DNA of 64,000 bases from CAJWOS01 sp964502005 (GCA_964502005.1 CAZCUX010000009.1:62001-126000), one strand, 5' to 3'. Shown: positions 51,942-61,518, numbered from the stretch's first letter. Program-made: numbers and translations. The notes: generated from the letters alone by a model not told the origin.

Positions 51942-54317
51942 CTACAAGCCGCCGCCGATGCCGGGGAAGCCAAACCAGACGGTCGCCGCGCCCTCGGTGC
52001 TGGACCCCGCTTGGTACGCGCCTACGATGATGTCGCCCAATCCATCGCCGTTGACGTCGCCGCCCGCGATAGTGTAGCCAAAGCCCTCGGATGGCTGGGC
52101 GCCGGCGAGGGTGAGGTCGGCGGACGACCCGACGGGCAAAGCGCCGGACCATCGGTCGCCAAGCAAAACGAACACCGCGCCGCTGTCGGTGCGCCCGACG
52201 TCTTCGCCGTAGCAGCCGACCAATAGCTCGTCGTTTCCGTCTCCATCGGCGTCGGGCAGCACGGCGGCGTCCTTGCCGCAATAATCGAGGGTGCTGGCGC
52301 CAATCGCCCGTGCGTCGGCCATGTCGGCGTCGAGCGTGCGGGTGGTGAAGCTGGTCTGTCCGTAAAACACGAACACACCGCCGCCTTGGCTCGCGCCTTC
52401 GTCCCAGTAATAGGCCCCCACGACGAGGTCTTCGTAGCCATCGCCGTCGAGGTCGCCGGCCGCGTCTGCGATGGCGTAGCCGAAGTAGGAGTTTCCGGTG
52501 GTGTAGGAGGTGCCTTCGATGGTTTGGGCGAGGTCGGACGAGGGTACGGTGCCTGTCCAAGTGGTGCCCCCATCGGCGATGACCACCGCGCCTACGTCGG
52601 AGACGGTGGTGTCGTACTTGTGGGCGCCCATGAGCAGCTCGTCGAGGCCGTCGCCATTGAGGTCGCCGTGGCCGAGACCATAGCCGGTCCCGAGGGCGTC
52701 TCCCGCGCCGTCGCCTTCGACGGTTGGCAAGCCGGACACGGATGTCGCGCCCGAACTGCGGGTGCGATTGCCGTACACCAAGACCACGGCGCCCGCGTTG
52801 GAGCCACCGCCATCGGCGCCGGGCGCGGCCAAGAGCACGTCGGCGAGGCCGTCTCCATCATGGTCACCAGCCGGCGCGACGCCGTCGCCGAGGGTGTCGC
52901 TCGCTTTGCTACCCTCCCACACGGCATCCCAAGCGCCGGACGGTCCCGAAACGGCGCCATAGACGAGGTAGGCGCGTCCGGCATCGGTGGCGCTGGTGTC
53001 GGCTTCGTTGGTGCCGAGGAGAATGTCGTCGAGGCCGTCGCCGTCGACGTCGCCGGCCGCCGCGACCTTGATGCCGAGGCCGTCGCTCGCAGACTCGCCG
53101 ACCCACGCGGTCGTCGCGCTGAGGTCGGCGCTCACCCAGCCTTGGCTTCCGCGCAACAGGTAGGCCTTTCCGGCAGCATTTCCGCCGTCGTCGTTGGTGT
53201 AGGCGCCCACCAAAACATCGCCAAGGCCGTCTCCATCGACGTCGCCCGCAAATGCGACGGATTGGCCCGCGCGGTCTCCCGCTTGTTCGCCGATGTGCGT
53301 AGAATCGGCGCTGGTGGACAGGACCGTCGAGCCGCCGCAAAGGGGCGCCGCGCGGCCATCGCAGTCGCTGTCGACGCCATCGCCACATTCGTCGACCGCG
53401 CCGGGATGCACGTCGGAAGTGGTGTCGTCGCAGTCGGTGTGGTCGGTGGTGCGGCCCGCGGGAAGCGCGCAGCGGTAAACGAAGTCGGACGGGTCGCCAA
53501 AGCCGTCGCTGTCGCTATCGGCGTAAAACGGGGCGCCCGTGGAGGTGTCGACGCCGGGGTCGTCGTCGTCGATGAGGCCGTCACAGTCGTTGTCGATGGT
53601 GTCGCAGACTTCAAAAACTCCGGGGCGAATGTCGGGATTGGCGTCGTCGCAATCGGCGTTGGACAAGCTGGCGTCGCCCGGATGCGCACACTGGGTCCAC
53701 GACACGTCGGGATTGCCGTAGCCGTCGCCATCTACGTCGGCATACCACACCGTCTCGGGGTGTAGCCGTGGGTCGTCATCGGCACAATCGAGGTCATTTT
53801 CTACGGCGCCTTCGGTGCCGAGACAGCCGATGAACACTGTGTCGGGATTGCCGTATCCATCGCTGTCTTCGTCGAGGAACAAAGTGGCTGTGGTGCTGGG
53901 GTCGTTGGAGTCATCGTCGATGTCGATGAGGCCGTCACAATCGTCGTCTATTCCGTTGCATTGCTCGTTTCCATACGGATGGACTTCCGGGTTGTGGTCG
54001 TCGCAGTCGGTCGCGACGCTCTCGTAGCCAGCCGGCCGCAAACAATCGAAGCGGCTCTCTTCGTCTCCAGCGTATCCATCGCCATCTGCATCGAAGAACC
54101 ACTCGGTTTGCGGGCCGACGTCCGGGTTGTTGTCATCGCAATCGTCGACGCGGTCGAGGCCGTCTCCATCGGCGTCATCGGTGGGTGTTTCGTCTTCGGT
54201 GTCGGTGGTGCCGACGGTCTCTGTCTTCACTTCGGGCGGCACGCCACCGCCGCTGTCGCGCTCGCAGGCCGCCAGCAAAACGGCCCCTACCAACGCGGGC
54301 ACAGAACGGAGCAACAT
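51942..54317 (-). CDS. Lipoprotein with MopE-type repeats and FG-GAP (integrin-alpha-like) repeats
   Basis: The protein is 791 aa. The signal peptide has a lipobox (AVLLAAC). Residues ~45-330 contain about six Asp-rich units (DADGDGYAGDEESRFDC, NDCDGLIDDDDPG, CDDTTSDVHPG) with the conserved DNDCDG. The following ~450 residues form about seven FG-GAP repeats (GDVDGDGLGDVLVGAY, GDHDGDGLADVLLAAPGA), folding as a beta-propeller with Ca2+ in each blade. Integrin-like propellers bind ligands at the cell surface. Likely a surface adhesin. AGGAGG precedes ATG 54317. Confidence 0.88.
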   Translation of the reverse strand: MLLRSVPALVGAVLLAACERDSGGGVPPEVKTETVGTTDTEDETPTDDADGDGLDRVDDCDDNNPDVGPQTEWFFDADGDGYAGDEESRFDCLRPAGYESVATDCDDHNPEVHPYGNEQCNGIDDDCDGLIDIDDDSNDPSTTATLFLDEDSDGYGNPDTVFIGCLGTEGAVENDLDCADDDPRLHPETVWYADVDGDGYGNPDVSWTQCAHPGDASLSNADCDDANPDIRPGVFEVCDTIDNDCDGLIDDDDPGVDTSTGAPFYADSDSDGFGDPSDFVYRCALPAGRTTDHTDCDDTTSDVHPGAVDECGDGVDSDCDGRAAPLCGGSTVLSTSADSTHIGEQAGDRAGQSVAFAGDVDGDGLGDVLVGAYTNDDGGNAAGKAYLLRGSQGWVSADLSATTAWVGESASDGLGIKVAAAGDVDGDGLDDILLGTNEADTSATDAGRAYLVYGAVSGPSGAWDAVWEGSKASDTLGDGVAPAGDHDGDGLADVLLAAPGADGGGSNAGAVVLVYGNRTRSSGATSVSGLPTVEGDGAGDALGTGYGLGHGDLNGDGLDELLMGAHKYDTTVSDVGAVVIADGGTTWTGTVPSSDLAQTIEGTSYTTGNSYFGYAIADAAGDLDGDGYEDLVVGAYYWDEGASQGGGVFVFYGQTSFTTRTLDADMADARAIGASTLDYCGKDAAVLPDADGDGNDELLVGCYGEDVGRTDSGAVFVLLGDRWSGALPVGSSADLTLAGAQPSEGFGYTIAGGDVNGDGLGDIIVGAYQAGSSTEGAATVWFGFPGIGGGL

Positions 54318-54600
54318 CCGACCTCCTCGGGCGCTGGCAGGCCGCGGGGTAGAAATGGGGGGACACATCACGAAATGGCGTAGCCAGGGTGCGTCTCCTA
54401 CTCTATCGAATGTTGCTGCGGTTGGGGACGACTTTGGCCCATATAGCAGAAATGCACATCGCGATGCCGAACCAGCGGAGACGCAGATGTCGGTGGTTTT
54501 GGCAGTGCTTTGTGGGGCGAACCGAATAAATGAGTATTGATGGTTGTTTTCGACTTGGCACGGTCTGTGCATGGGACCATCGTGCAACCTTGGAGGTGCC

Positions 54601-55395
54601 ATGTCGACCGAACGAAGCTCCTTTTTCCGTGCGTTTCCGCTCTTGCTCGTGGCTGTTGGCCTGAGCGCATGTCCGGCCGTCACACCGGAAACGACCCCCG
54701 CCGTGACGCCGAGAAGTGGCTTGTGGGGCCTGACGGTGGTGGACGTGGGCGGAGATCCAATGTGCGCCTCGGTGGCGGAGATGTTGGAAGGACGGGTGGT
54801 TCGCATGGACCTCTACGCCAACGCGCGCGGCGAGCTGGAGCTGCAAGTGGGCGGTTTGTCCCTCTTTGGCGCCCACGAAGACGGCGCCGTGTGGGCCGAC
54901 GCGGCAGTGCGGGTTCCGTGGGGCGCGTGGCCGAGCGTCGCGGTGGCAGAGAGCGGCGAATGGACTGAAGGCGAGGACCTTCCGGCTGACGACGATGGGT
55001 GGACCGACGGCGACGAAGGCAGCTCCGAACCCGGCGCAGGTTGGGGTGGCGGGCGCGGCTTGGGCCGTTTGGGCGGCCTCGGCTGTGTCGATGTCCCCGA
55101 TTCGGAGTGGGACGAGGGCGGCGATTGCGGCGTGTCGGACCCCTGGATGAGCGAAGTGGGCATCTCGGTGTCGTTGGACGGCGAGATTCGTCACCGGGAG
55201 GCCATTTCGGGCACTCTCGTGGTGACGCTCGAAGCAGGTGGCGCGTCGTGTACCGTCGACGCCGATGTCGCTGCGTCATTCTTGAGTGAGTTGCCCGAAG
55301 ATGATGGCGACTACGATGTTCCGAGCGAGCCTCCCCGCGGTGAACCGGAGCCGGTGCCCTACGAAGCGGAGCCGGGTGGGGACGGGGATGAATGA
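54601..55395 (+). CDS. Lipoprotein of unknown function, acidic
   Basis: The protein is 264 aa. The signal peptide has a lipobox (VGLSAC). The mature part has beta strands with Cys (GDPMCASVAEML, GGLGCVDVPDSEW, GGDCGVSDPW, GASCTVDADV), a Gly-rich loop and an acidic C-terminus (EPEPVPYEAEPGGDGDE). No family match. TGGAGG precedes ATG 54601. It is divergent from the FG-GAP lipoprotein. Confidence 0.7.
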   Translation: MSTERSSFFRAFPLLLVAVGLSACPAVTPETTPAVTPRSGLWGLTVVDVGGDPMCASVAEMLEGRVVRMDLYANARGELELQVGGLSLFGAHEDGAVWADAAVRVPWGAWPSVAVAESGEWTEGEDLPADDDGWTDGDEGSSEPGAGWGGGRGLGRLGGLGCVDVPDSEWDEGGDCGVSDPWMSEVGISVSLDGEIRHREAISGTLVVTLEAGGASCTVDADVAASFLSELPEDDGDYDVPSEPPRGEPEPVPYEAEPGGDGDE

Positions 55396-55473
55396 AGGCG
55401 ATGTTGTACCGTCCACGATTCAAGTGACTTCGACACCACCGGTTGACAGACCAATATTTCGCAAGGAGCGACC

Positions 55474-55590
55474 ATGACCCACGAACGCCGTGCCCAGGAT
55501 GCCGCCGCTGACCTCGCTACCGATGCTCTCATCGGCCTCGCAAGCGTCGTGATGCTCGCGGTCACCTGCTTTACGATGGTAGTGGGCTAA
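55474..55590 (+). CDS. Small transmembrane peptide (38 aa)
   Basis: This short ORF has a good ribosome binding site (AAGGAG, 5 nt spacer) and encodes MTHERRAQDAAADLATDALI then GLASVVMLAVTCFTMVVG: a charged N-terminus and one membrane helix. It ends 15 nt before a strong hairpin. Such single-TM micropeptides often regulate a larger membrane protein. Size makes this tentative, but the RBS and terminator support it. Confidence 0.5.
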   Translation: MTHERRAQDAAADLATDALIGLASVVMLAVTCFTMVVG

Positions 55591-55605
55591 GGCGACCCAT
55601 GCCGC

Positions 55606-55637
55606 GACGGTCCCCCCGGTTATTCGGCGGGGACCGT
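55606..55637 (+). terminator. Hairpin after the small TM peptide gene
   Basis: ACGGTCCCC (55606-55614) pairs with GGGGACCGT (55629-55637), followed by TTTCTG. It overlaps the 3' end of the convergent kinase gene and may serve both. Confidence 0.6.
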
Positions 55638-57551
55638 TTCTGTTGGGGGCACGGGAATCTGGGCCGCCTCTCGTGCGGACAGCTCGGCGCGGGCACGGTC
55701 ACGCTCGGCGATGGCGATGTCCCGCTCGGTCTCGGCGGCAATCCGGCGCGCGACGGAGTCCGACAGCTTGTGTTCGAGGTCGGCACGCGCGGCTTCTGCA
55801 GCGGACAAGCGAGTTTCGGTGCGCATTCTCGCCGACTCGGACTCCGTGAGGCGGGTGGCCAGTGCATCGAGGCGCGCTTGGGTGTCGCGGCGTGCGCTGT
55901 CGGCGAGAGCGGTGGCCTGCTCGGCGTCGGTTCGCGCGCGGATTTCGGCGGCGGCGAGGGCTTCAGCGACGGATTGCCCTTCGAGCGCGGCAGCCTTCGC
56001 GATTTCGGCGGCGGTGCGGTCCAGCTCGGCTTGGCGCTGCACCTCCCGCGCTAGCTCCGCCTCCGCTTCGGCGTCGGCGCGGGCGGCCTCGGACTCGAGC
56101 TTGCGGGCTTCGGCCTGGCGGGAGGCGGCCAGGGCAGCTTGTTCGGCGGCTTCGGCGGCGACGCGGCGTGCCTCTACGTCTGCGACCGATTGTAGCAATG
56201 CTTCCCGGCGTTCGTCAAGTCTTTGAACTTGAAACGAAAACGCTGCCAGGGCAATAAATAACACCATAAGCGCGAGAGTTGTTTCCCGGTTTCTTCGGGC
56301 TGCCAATGCCAGGCGCAAGCCGGGTCGAATACCGTCGAGACCGGTGGGGCGGTCGGCCACCCAGCGGTCGAGGTCGGCGGCGAGCGCCCCCGCCGTTTCG
56401 TAGCGCGCGGCGGGGTCGCGGTTCATGGCCTTTTCGACAATGCGCACCAATCGCCGCGGTCCGACCAGACGCTCCGGTGGTCCGCCCCGCACTTGCAGCA
56501 GCACATCCATCGCGCCTCCGCGGCCCGAGGGGTCGCGGGGTCGATAGGGCGGTGCTTGGGACAGCAGCGTATACAGCGTCGCGCCGAGGCTATAAATATC
56601 GCACGCGCGGGTGGGGACTTCGCCGCGCGCTTGCTCCGGCGCCATCCACGACGGCGTGCCGACAATCACGCCCGCAGGCCCGTCGACTTGAATGGTGACC
56701 GTCTCGGTCGGCGCGGACAAGGGGCCGGCTTCGGGGGCGACGCGGGCCAATGCGAGGCCGAAGTCGGTCACGAGCACCCGGCGGGAGACGGGCTGCAGCA
56801 GCAGATTGGCGGGCTTGAGGTCGCGGTGCAGCACGCCGACGCGGTGTGCGGCGTCGACGCCCCGCGCGGCATCGGCCACGAGGCGCGCCGCTTCGACGGG
56901 CGTGAGGTGCCCAACCTCACGGGACAAAGGAGAGCCGACCACCAGCTCTTCTTGGCCATCCGCGCCCTTTCGGTATTCGGCGCAAAGCTGCATATCGACG
57001 AAGTAGGTGCCGTCGTCGAGGCGGCCTGCTTCGCGCACCCGCACGACGTGGTCGCTGATGATTTGCGAGGCTGCGCGGGCCTCGTGCAGCACGACGTCCA
57101 TGGCGTCGCGGCGCGTAGAGGCGAGGTCGGCCTTGAGCAGCTTGAGGGCGGTCCACGTGCGAAGGTGGGTGTCCCAGGCTTGCCAAACGGAGGCCGATGC
57201 GCCGGAGCCCAGCTTCTGAAACAGGCGGTAGCGGTCGAGGGGAGCGCCGGATTGGGTGGGCGGAGGAGCGCTCGACGGGAGGGCGGACGGCGCCGACGAG
57301 GGCTCCGGGGGGGCGTCGGCGGCGAGGAGGGCGCGCAGCTCTGTTTCGAGCACGGCATCGCCTCGGCACAGCGCGGGAATTGCGGCAATACGCGCGCTTT
57401 CGTCCATCTCCAATAGCTCGGCGAACAGGTCGTCGAGGTAGGGGCCGCTGGCAGACGCAGCGGGCACGCTGTCCAAGGGCATCGTCGCGTTGGCCGCATC
57501 GGACGCAACCGGCGGCACCAAGCGAAGGTTGGGCGCGGCACCATCAGTCAT
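55620..57551 (-). CDS. Ser/Thr protein kinase with C-terminal coiled coil
   Basis: The protein is 643 aa. N-terminal ~100 residues include a DUF-like helical segment (LDDLFAELLEMDESARIAAI). Kinase domain: GSGASASV loop, Lys137, HRDLKPAN (242-249), DFG (263-265), MAPEQARG. One membrane helix (TLALMVLFIALAAFSF) is followed by ~200 residues of Ala/Glu/Arg coiled coil (EARRVAAEAAEQAALAASRQ and similar). The gene's ATG overlaps the stop of the ECF sigma factor gene by 8 nt. It probably controls or is controlled by that sigma factor. Confidence 0.9.
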   Translation of the reverse strand: MTDGAAPNLRLVPPVASDAANATMPLDSVPAASASGPYLDDLFAELLEMDESARIAAIPALCRGDAVLETELRALLAADAPPEPSSAPSALPSSAPPPTQSGAPLDRYRLFQKLGSGASASVWQAWDTHLRTWTALKLLKADLASTRRDAMDVVLHEARAASQIISDHVVRVREAGRLDDGTYFVDMQLCAEYRKGADGQEELVVGSPLSREVGHLTPVEAARLVADAARGVDAAHRVGVLHRDLKPANLLLQPVSRRVLVTDFGLALARVAPEAGPLSAPTETVTIQVDGPAGVIVGTPSWMAPEQARGEVPTRACDIYSLGATLYTLLSQAPPYRPRDPSGRGGAMDVLLQVRGGPPERLVGPRRLVRIVEKAMNRDPAARYETAGALAADLDRWVADRPTGLDGIRPGLRLALAARRNRETTLALMVLFIALAAFSFQVQRLDERREALLQSVADVEARRVAAEAAEQAALAASRQAEARKLESEAARADAEAEAELAREVQRQAELDRTAAEIAKAAALEGQSVAEALAAAEIRARTDAEQATALADSARRDTQARLDALATRLTESESARMRTETRLSAAEAARADLEHKLSDSVARRIAAETERDIAIAERDRARAELSAREAAQIPVPPTETVPAE

Positions 57552-58116
57552 CGACGGTATCCAAAGGCGTTTGTTGCAGTCGCGCGCCGAGCCACGCGCG
57601 GACAAAGCGAAGGTCGGCGGTGACGGTGGACTTCGGGAGGTCGAGGAGGCTCGCGATTTCCCCACCGGTCAAGCCGGCATAAAACGCATACCGGCAAACG
57701 GCTGCTTTTCGCTCGCCCGCGCGCACATTGGCCTCGCCGCTCTCGAGACTGTCGATGAGACGGTCGATTTCGATGAGGGTCCCTGGGTCCTGTTCGAGCA
57801 TCAAGCTAGCGTCTTCGAGCTGCACGCGCCCGGTGGGGTCGGGGCGCTTTCCCGCGCGCCGCTTGCGGGCGTGGTCGACCAGCTCCCGGCGCATATTCAG
57901 CACGGCAAGCGCCAAAACGTCGCGGGGGGTGTCGGTGGCGAGGCGGGCGAGGTCGCCATTGAGCAGCCGCGCCCAGGCTTGGTGGACCAGTTCGCAGCTC
58001 TCGAGGGTGTGGAGATAGGGTTCCTGTCGCAACATTCGGCGCGCGGTGGTGCGCAGCTCGGCGTAGACCGATGCGAGGTCGGGGGCAGACGCGCGGAGGG
58101 GATGGACATTGGACAT
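57544..58116 (-). CDS. ECF-type RNA polymerase sigma factor
   Basis: The protein is 190 aa. Region 2 (LESCELVHQAWARLLN, VLALAVLNMRRELVDHARKRRAGKR) and region 4 (YAGLTGGEIASLLDLPKSTVTADLRFVRAWLGARL) match the sigma-70 ECF subfamily often paired with Ser/Thr kinases (TIGR02999-like). No anti-sigma factor is adjacent; the overlapping downstream kinase may replace it (inference). It directs RNA polymerase to a specific regulon. Confidence 0.88.
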   Translation of the reverse strand: MSNVHPLRASAPDLASVYAELRTTARRMLRQEPYLHTLESCELVHQAWARLLNGDLARLATDTPRDVLALAVLNMRRELVDHARKRRAGKRPDPTGRVQLEDASLMLEQDPGTLIEIDRLIDSLESGEANVRAGERKAAVCRYAFYAGLTGGEIASLLDLPKSTVTADLRFVRAWLGARLQQTPLDTVDD

Positions 58117-58285
58117 CGGCGTTCCAAAAAGCGTGAAGCGGCCAAGGGGAGGGGTTGTGCGCTTCAGCGTAAAACCCGCGGCGGGCGGCCATAGGTGCAG
58201 CGAAGTTTGTGGTTGTGCTCCTGCGGCGCTCGTCTGGTAGTTTGGGCAGGATAACCTCTCCCCACGCGAATTTCTGGAGGCCCGA

Positions 58286-58957
58286 GTGTTCTTCGGCAAC
58301 GACCCCTTCAAGACCCAAATGCCCACGCCTGCACGCGCATTGCAGGGGCGCGCAGACTACGAGTTTGATGTCCCCACGCACCACTTCGTCAATGGGCAGC
58401 GCATCCGACCTCCCTTTCCAGTGGGCGCCGAAACCGCCGTGTTTGGACTCGGTTGCTTTTGGGGCGCCGAGCGCATCTTCTGGAAGATTCCGGGCGTCAT
58501 CAGCACCGCGGTGGGCTACGCCGCCGGTCTCACCCCCCACCCCACCTACCGGGAGGTGTGTACCGGCCTGACGGGGCACAACGAGGTGGTCTTGGTGGTC
58601 TTTGACCCCAATCGTGTGTCGTATGTCGAGCTGCTCAAGGTGTTTTGGGAGAACCACGACCCCACCCAAGGCATGCGCCAGGGCAACGATGTGGGCACCC
58701 AATACCGCTCCGGTATCTACGTGAATTCCGATGCCCAGCGGGCAGAAGCAGAGGCTTCCCGCGACCGCTACGCGGTGGCCTTGCGCGCGGCAGGATTTGG
58801 GGCCATCACGACGGAAATTTTGCCGGAGCCTCCGTTTTATTACGCGGAGGAGTACCACCAGCAGTACCTCGCGAAGAATCCCAACGGCTATTGCGCCCAC
58901 GGCTTCAATGGGGTGTCGTGTCCGATTGGGCTGGGGGTCGACGGCGAGCAACCGTGA
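58286..58957 (+). CDS. msrA: Peptide-methionine (S)-S-oxide reductase
   Basis: The 223-aa enzyme reduces Met-S-sulfoxide in proteins. The catalytic Cys is in FGLGCFWGAER. Other conserved parts: VGYAAGLTPHPTYREVCTGLTGHNE, VFWENHDPTQGMRQGNDVGTQYRSGIY and YHQQYLAKNPNGYC (with C-terminal resolving Cys). GGAGG precedes the GTG start. Divergent from the sigma gene. Confidence 0.97.
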   Translation: MFFGNDPFKTQMPTPARALQGRADYEFDVPTHHFVNGQRIRPPFPVGAETAVFGLGCFWGAERIFWKIPGVISTAVGYAAGLTPHPTYREVCTGLTGHNEVVLVVFDPNRVSYVELLKVFWENHDPTQGMRQGNDVGTQYRSGIYVNSDAQRAEAEASRDRYAVALRAAGFGAITTEILPEPPFYYAEEYHQQYLAKNPNGYCAHGFNGVSCPIGLGVDGEQP

Positions 58958-59000
58958 TGTTGCCGTAGGGGTGAGGGTGTTCGTGTGCCTGGGCCGCGAA

Positions 59001-59014
59001 TGAATGGCGGTTCA
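59001..59014. repeat. TGAAT-type palindromic repeat
   Basis: TGAATGGCGGTTCA, flanked by GTGG on one side; downstream of msrA. Confidence 0.6.
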
Positions 59015-59135
59015 GTGGTGGGAGTGGGCGGGCGCCTGCGGCGAGAGGGGGGACTTTTCCCTCCGCGCACGGTCGCGAATACGCTCTTGTGTGTGGGGTC
59101 AAGCGAAGTCGTTGACCCCGGACAGGAGCACGAAA

Positions 59136-59149
59136 TGAATGGCGGTGCA
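59136..59149. repeat. Degenerate TGAAT-type palindrome
   Basis: TGAATGGCGGTGCA, with one change from the consensus in the right arm, followed by GTGG as in the copy 135 bp upstream. Confidence 0.5.
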
Positions 59150-59175
59150 GTGGGCTGTTTGTCGCGTTTCTAGGT

Positions 59176-60511
59176 GTGCGCGGTTGGGGTGATGGTGGGT
59201 GGATGCGCGGGAAGGCATCCGAGGTGGACCCTTGCGCCGAGCCGGACAACGACGGCGATGGTTTCCTTGTCCTCGAATGCGGCGGCGATGACAGCGACGA
59301 CGCCGACCCCTTCGTGTTTGTGGGGGCGGAGGACGGATATGGCGACGACCTCGACCAAAACTGCGATGGCGTCGATGGCCTGGATGCCGACGCCGACGGC
59401 TGGGCGTCCAATGCGGACGGAGGGCCGGACTGTGATGATACAAACCCTGAGCTTCACCCCGATGCGCGCGACCTTTTGGGCGATATGGTCGACAACAACT
59501 GCGATGGCATCGACGGCGTAGACGCCGACGCCGATGGCTGGCCGAGTGAAGACAGCAGCGGGCTGGACCGTGATGATACCAATGCGGATATCAATCCCGA
59601 AGCGGGCGATGGTGGGGACTTCGCGAATCAGAGTGTAGTCGATGGATACCGGATTGCGAGCACCGCAATCGGCTTCGACGATGCCGGGTTTGTTCACCTT
59701 ATTTCGGGTGAGACCTACAACAAAGGGGGGCCTGGAGCGTTGTCGAATGTGTTGTTCGACGGATGCTTCGGGGGAGTGGGGGACGGAGTTTGTGGCCAAC
59801 GTCGCGGCCTCGTGGTGTCCCATCGATGCCGCGTTTGCGTCGGATGGCGCCGTTCATGCTGTCTTCAGCGAAGATGGCGGCGCGCTGCGGTATGTCACCA
59901 ATACGAGCGGCGATTTTGTGGTGGAGAGCATCGAGGCCTCCGCGTCTCTTTGGCCTGGGATTTCGGTCGCGTTGGTAGACGACGAGCCCATTTTGGCGTG
60001 GTGGGATGCGGACACGGCCTTGGTGGTCGCTGAACCGGCCGCAGACGGCTGGTCGATGGAGACGTTCTCCGCGTTCGCCAATGGCGCGTACTTGGAGCTC
60101 GAGGCCGACCCGCGTGGGGGGCTTCACGTTGGCTATTTGGTGCACGAACAGCTTTATTGCGCGTCTTCTGCGGGTGGCTGGGCGCCTGCTTTGGCGAGTG
60201 GGGTCGATTTTTCGACGGGCTTCTTTCCGATAGATGGCTTCGACTTGGAGATTGACCCCACCGGCCAAGTGGTGTGGGCGACGATTTGTGGGGAGGGGAC
60301 CGCGATTTGCTTCTCCGAATCGTCGGGAAGCACCGTGATTCGCGATGGCATGGACGAGGTGCTCTCTGAAGACGGTGGTTGGCACCCGAGCGTGGCGCGT
60401 TCGGGCGACGGCCGGATTGCATTTGCCCACGTCGCCTACGGTGACGGCATGGTGGCCACCATGCGCGCGCCCGATGGGCGGGACAACGACTGCGACGGCG
60501 TGGCCTGGTAG
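59176..60511 (+). pseudogene. Frameshifted MopE-type repeat protein
   Basis: The first frame encodes EPDNDGDGFLVLECGGDDSD and two DADADGW/DNNCDGID units, then a propeller-like segment up to LSNVLFDG. The downstream part (DASGEWGTEFVANVAASW, FASDGAVHAVFSEDGGALRY, up to DGRDNDCDGVAW) continues the same protein in another frame. The switch is near 59760-59775, beside two runs of five G, so a homopolymer sequencing error is possible as well as a real mutation. No intact signal peptide is in frame: a possible remnant (VMVGGCAG) reads in yet another frame upstream. Probably inactive or misassembled. Confidence 0.7.
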
Positions 60512-60583
60512 CGCGCCGCGCGTTGGACCGACGCAGCACCGCGGCGGTCGGTTCCCCCGCTCCGGTTTCCCACGGTGGGCTCC

Positions 60584-60654
60584 GCCGGTGAGACTTCAGG
60601 CTCACCGGCTGCCGGGGAGACTTCAGGCTCCCCGGCCGACGCCCCGTGCGGGGC
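60584..60654 (+). other. Tandem hairpins with identical loops, plus a third hairpin
   Basis: GCCGGTGAG (60584-60592), loop ACTTCAGG, CTCACCGGC (60601-60609) is followed one base later by GCCGGGGAG (60611-60619), the same loop ACTTCAGG, and CTCCCCGGC (60628-60636). The stems differ by a compensatory T-A to G-C change. A third hairpin GCCCC-GTGC-GGGGC is at 60641-60654. No T-run follows. A structured RNA or protein-binding element is possible. Confidence 0.6.
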
Positions 60655-60777
60655 GGCGCCCAAATTCTGAAATCTGGGAAGAATATTTCATGTGAAAGAG
60701 GAGAAATTGCGGTAGGGTTTTGGGATGTGAGACGCCTTGCGTTTTTTCGTGCATCCCTCGAAATCGCCGGAATCCCC

Positions 60778-61518
60778 ATGTCATCGTCGCTTTCCTTTAT
60801 CGACCTGCGTGTGCTGTCCGTGGAAGAACGGGTGACGGCCTTGCGCGAAGTGGTGGACCGGTTGTCGCTGCGAGACGATGCGACCGACCTTTTGCCGTAC
60901 GCAGAGGCCACTTTCGTCGATGAGCAGACCTTGTTGGCCCAAGAGGAGCGCCTGCGCCACCGCCAGTCGCCCGCCGAGGTCTCCCAGGTATTGGCAGAGG
61001 CCGAAAGCCGCACCAATGCGCTGTTGTCGCTGCTGGCGAAGGGAGTTTCGGGGGCGATCGACGAAGGCCTCGATGTAGAGCCGGTCACCAGCGCGTTGTT
61101 CGCGTTGCAGCGCGCGTTGTGGGGGGAAAGCGACGCCCGTTCCTGGGGGCGCTTGCGGGTTCATTCGTCCGACCTTGTCCCCCACATGACGGCGGTGCTG
61201 CGGCATCCCGACCATGCTGCGGCGGTGAGCATTGCGGGGCTGTCTGCGTTTGCCGACGCCCTCGAAGCGGAGCACAAGCGGCGGGTCGCCGCGATGTTGG
61301 CCTTCTCGTCGGCGGGCGAGGCGGAGTCCTTGCGCCAACTGCGCGCCCAAGCCCATGGGCGCTTTTGCCGCCTCTTGGTGCGCGTCAAAGGCCATTACGC
61401 CGACGACGACGACGCATTGCACTTTGTCTTGGAGCCATTTGTGCGGGCCAATGAACGCGCGCTCCAGCGCCGAAAGCAGACGCGGCGCCAGCACTCTGGC
61501 GTTTCCCTGGCCTATTGA
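60778..61518 (+). CDS. Helical protein of unknown function
   Basis: The protein is 246 aa, predicted all-alpha and cytoplasmic. It is rich in Leu, Ala, Glu and Arg (SVEERVTALREVVDRLSL, EERLRHRQSPAEVSQVLAEA, RVAAMLAFSSAGEAESL). No motif or family recognised. The two helical halves may form an antiparallel bundle. The start has CGGAA 5 nt upstream. It converges on the membrane protein gene with a palindromic repeat between. Confidence 0.6.
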   Translation: MSSSLSFIDLRVLSVEERVTALREVVDRLSLRDDATDLLPYAEATFVDEQTLLAQEERLRHRQSPAEVSQVLAEAESRTNALLSLLAKGVSGAIDEGLDVEPVTSALFALQRALWGESDARSWGRLRVHSSDLVPHMTAVLRHPDHAAAVSIAGLSAFADALEAEHKRRVAAMLAFSSAGEAESLRQLRAQAHGRFCRLLVRVKGHYADDDDALHFVLEPFVRANERALQRRKQTRRQHSGVSLAY

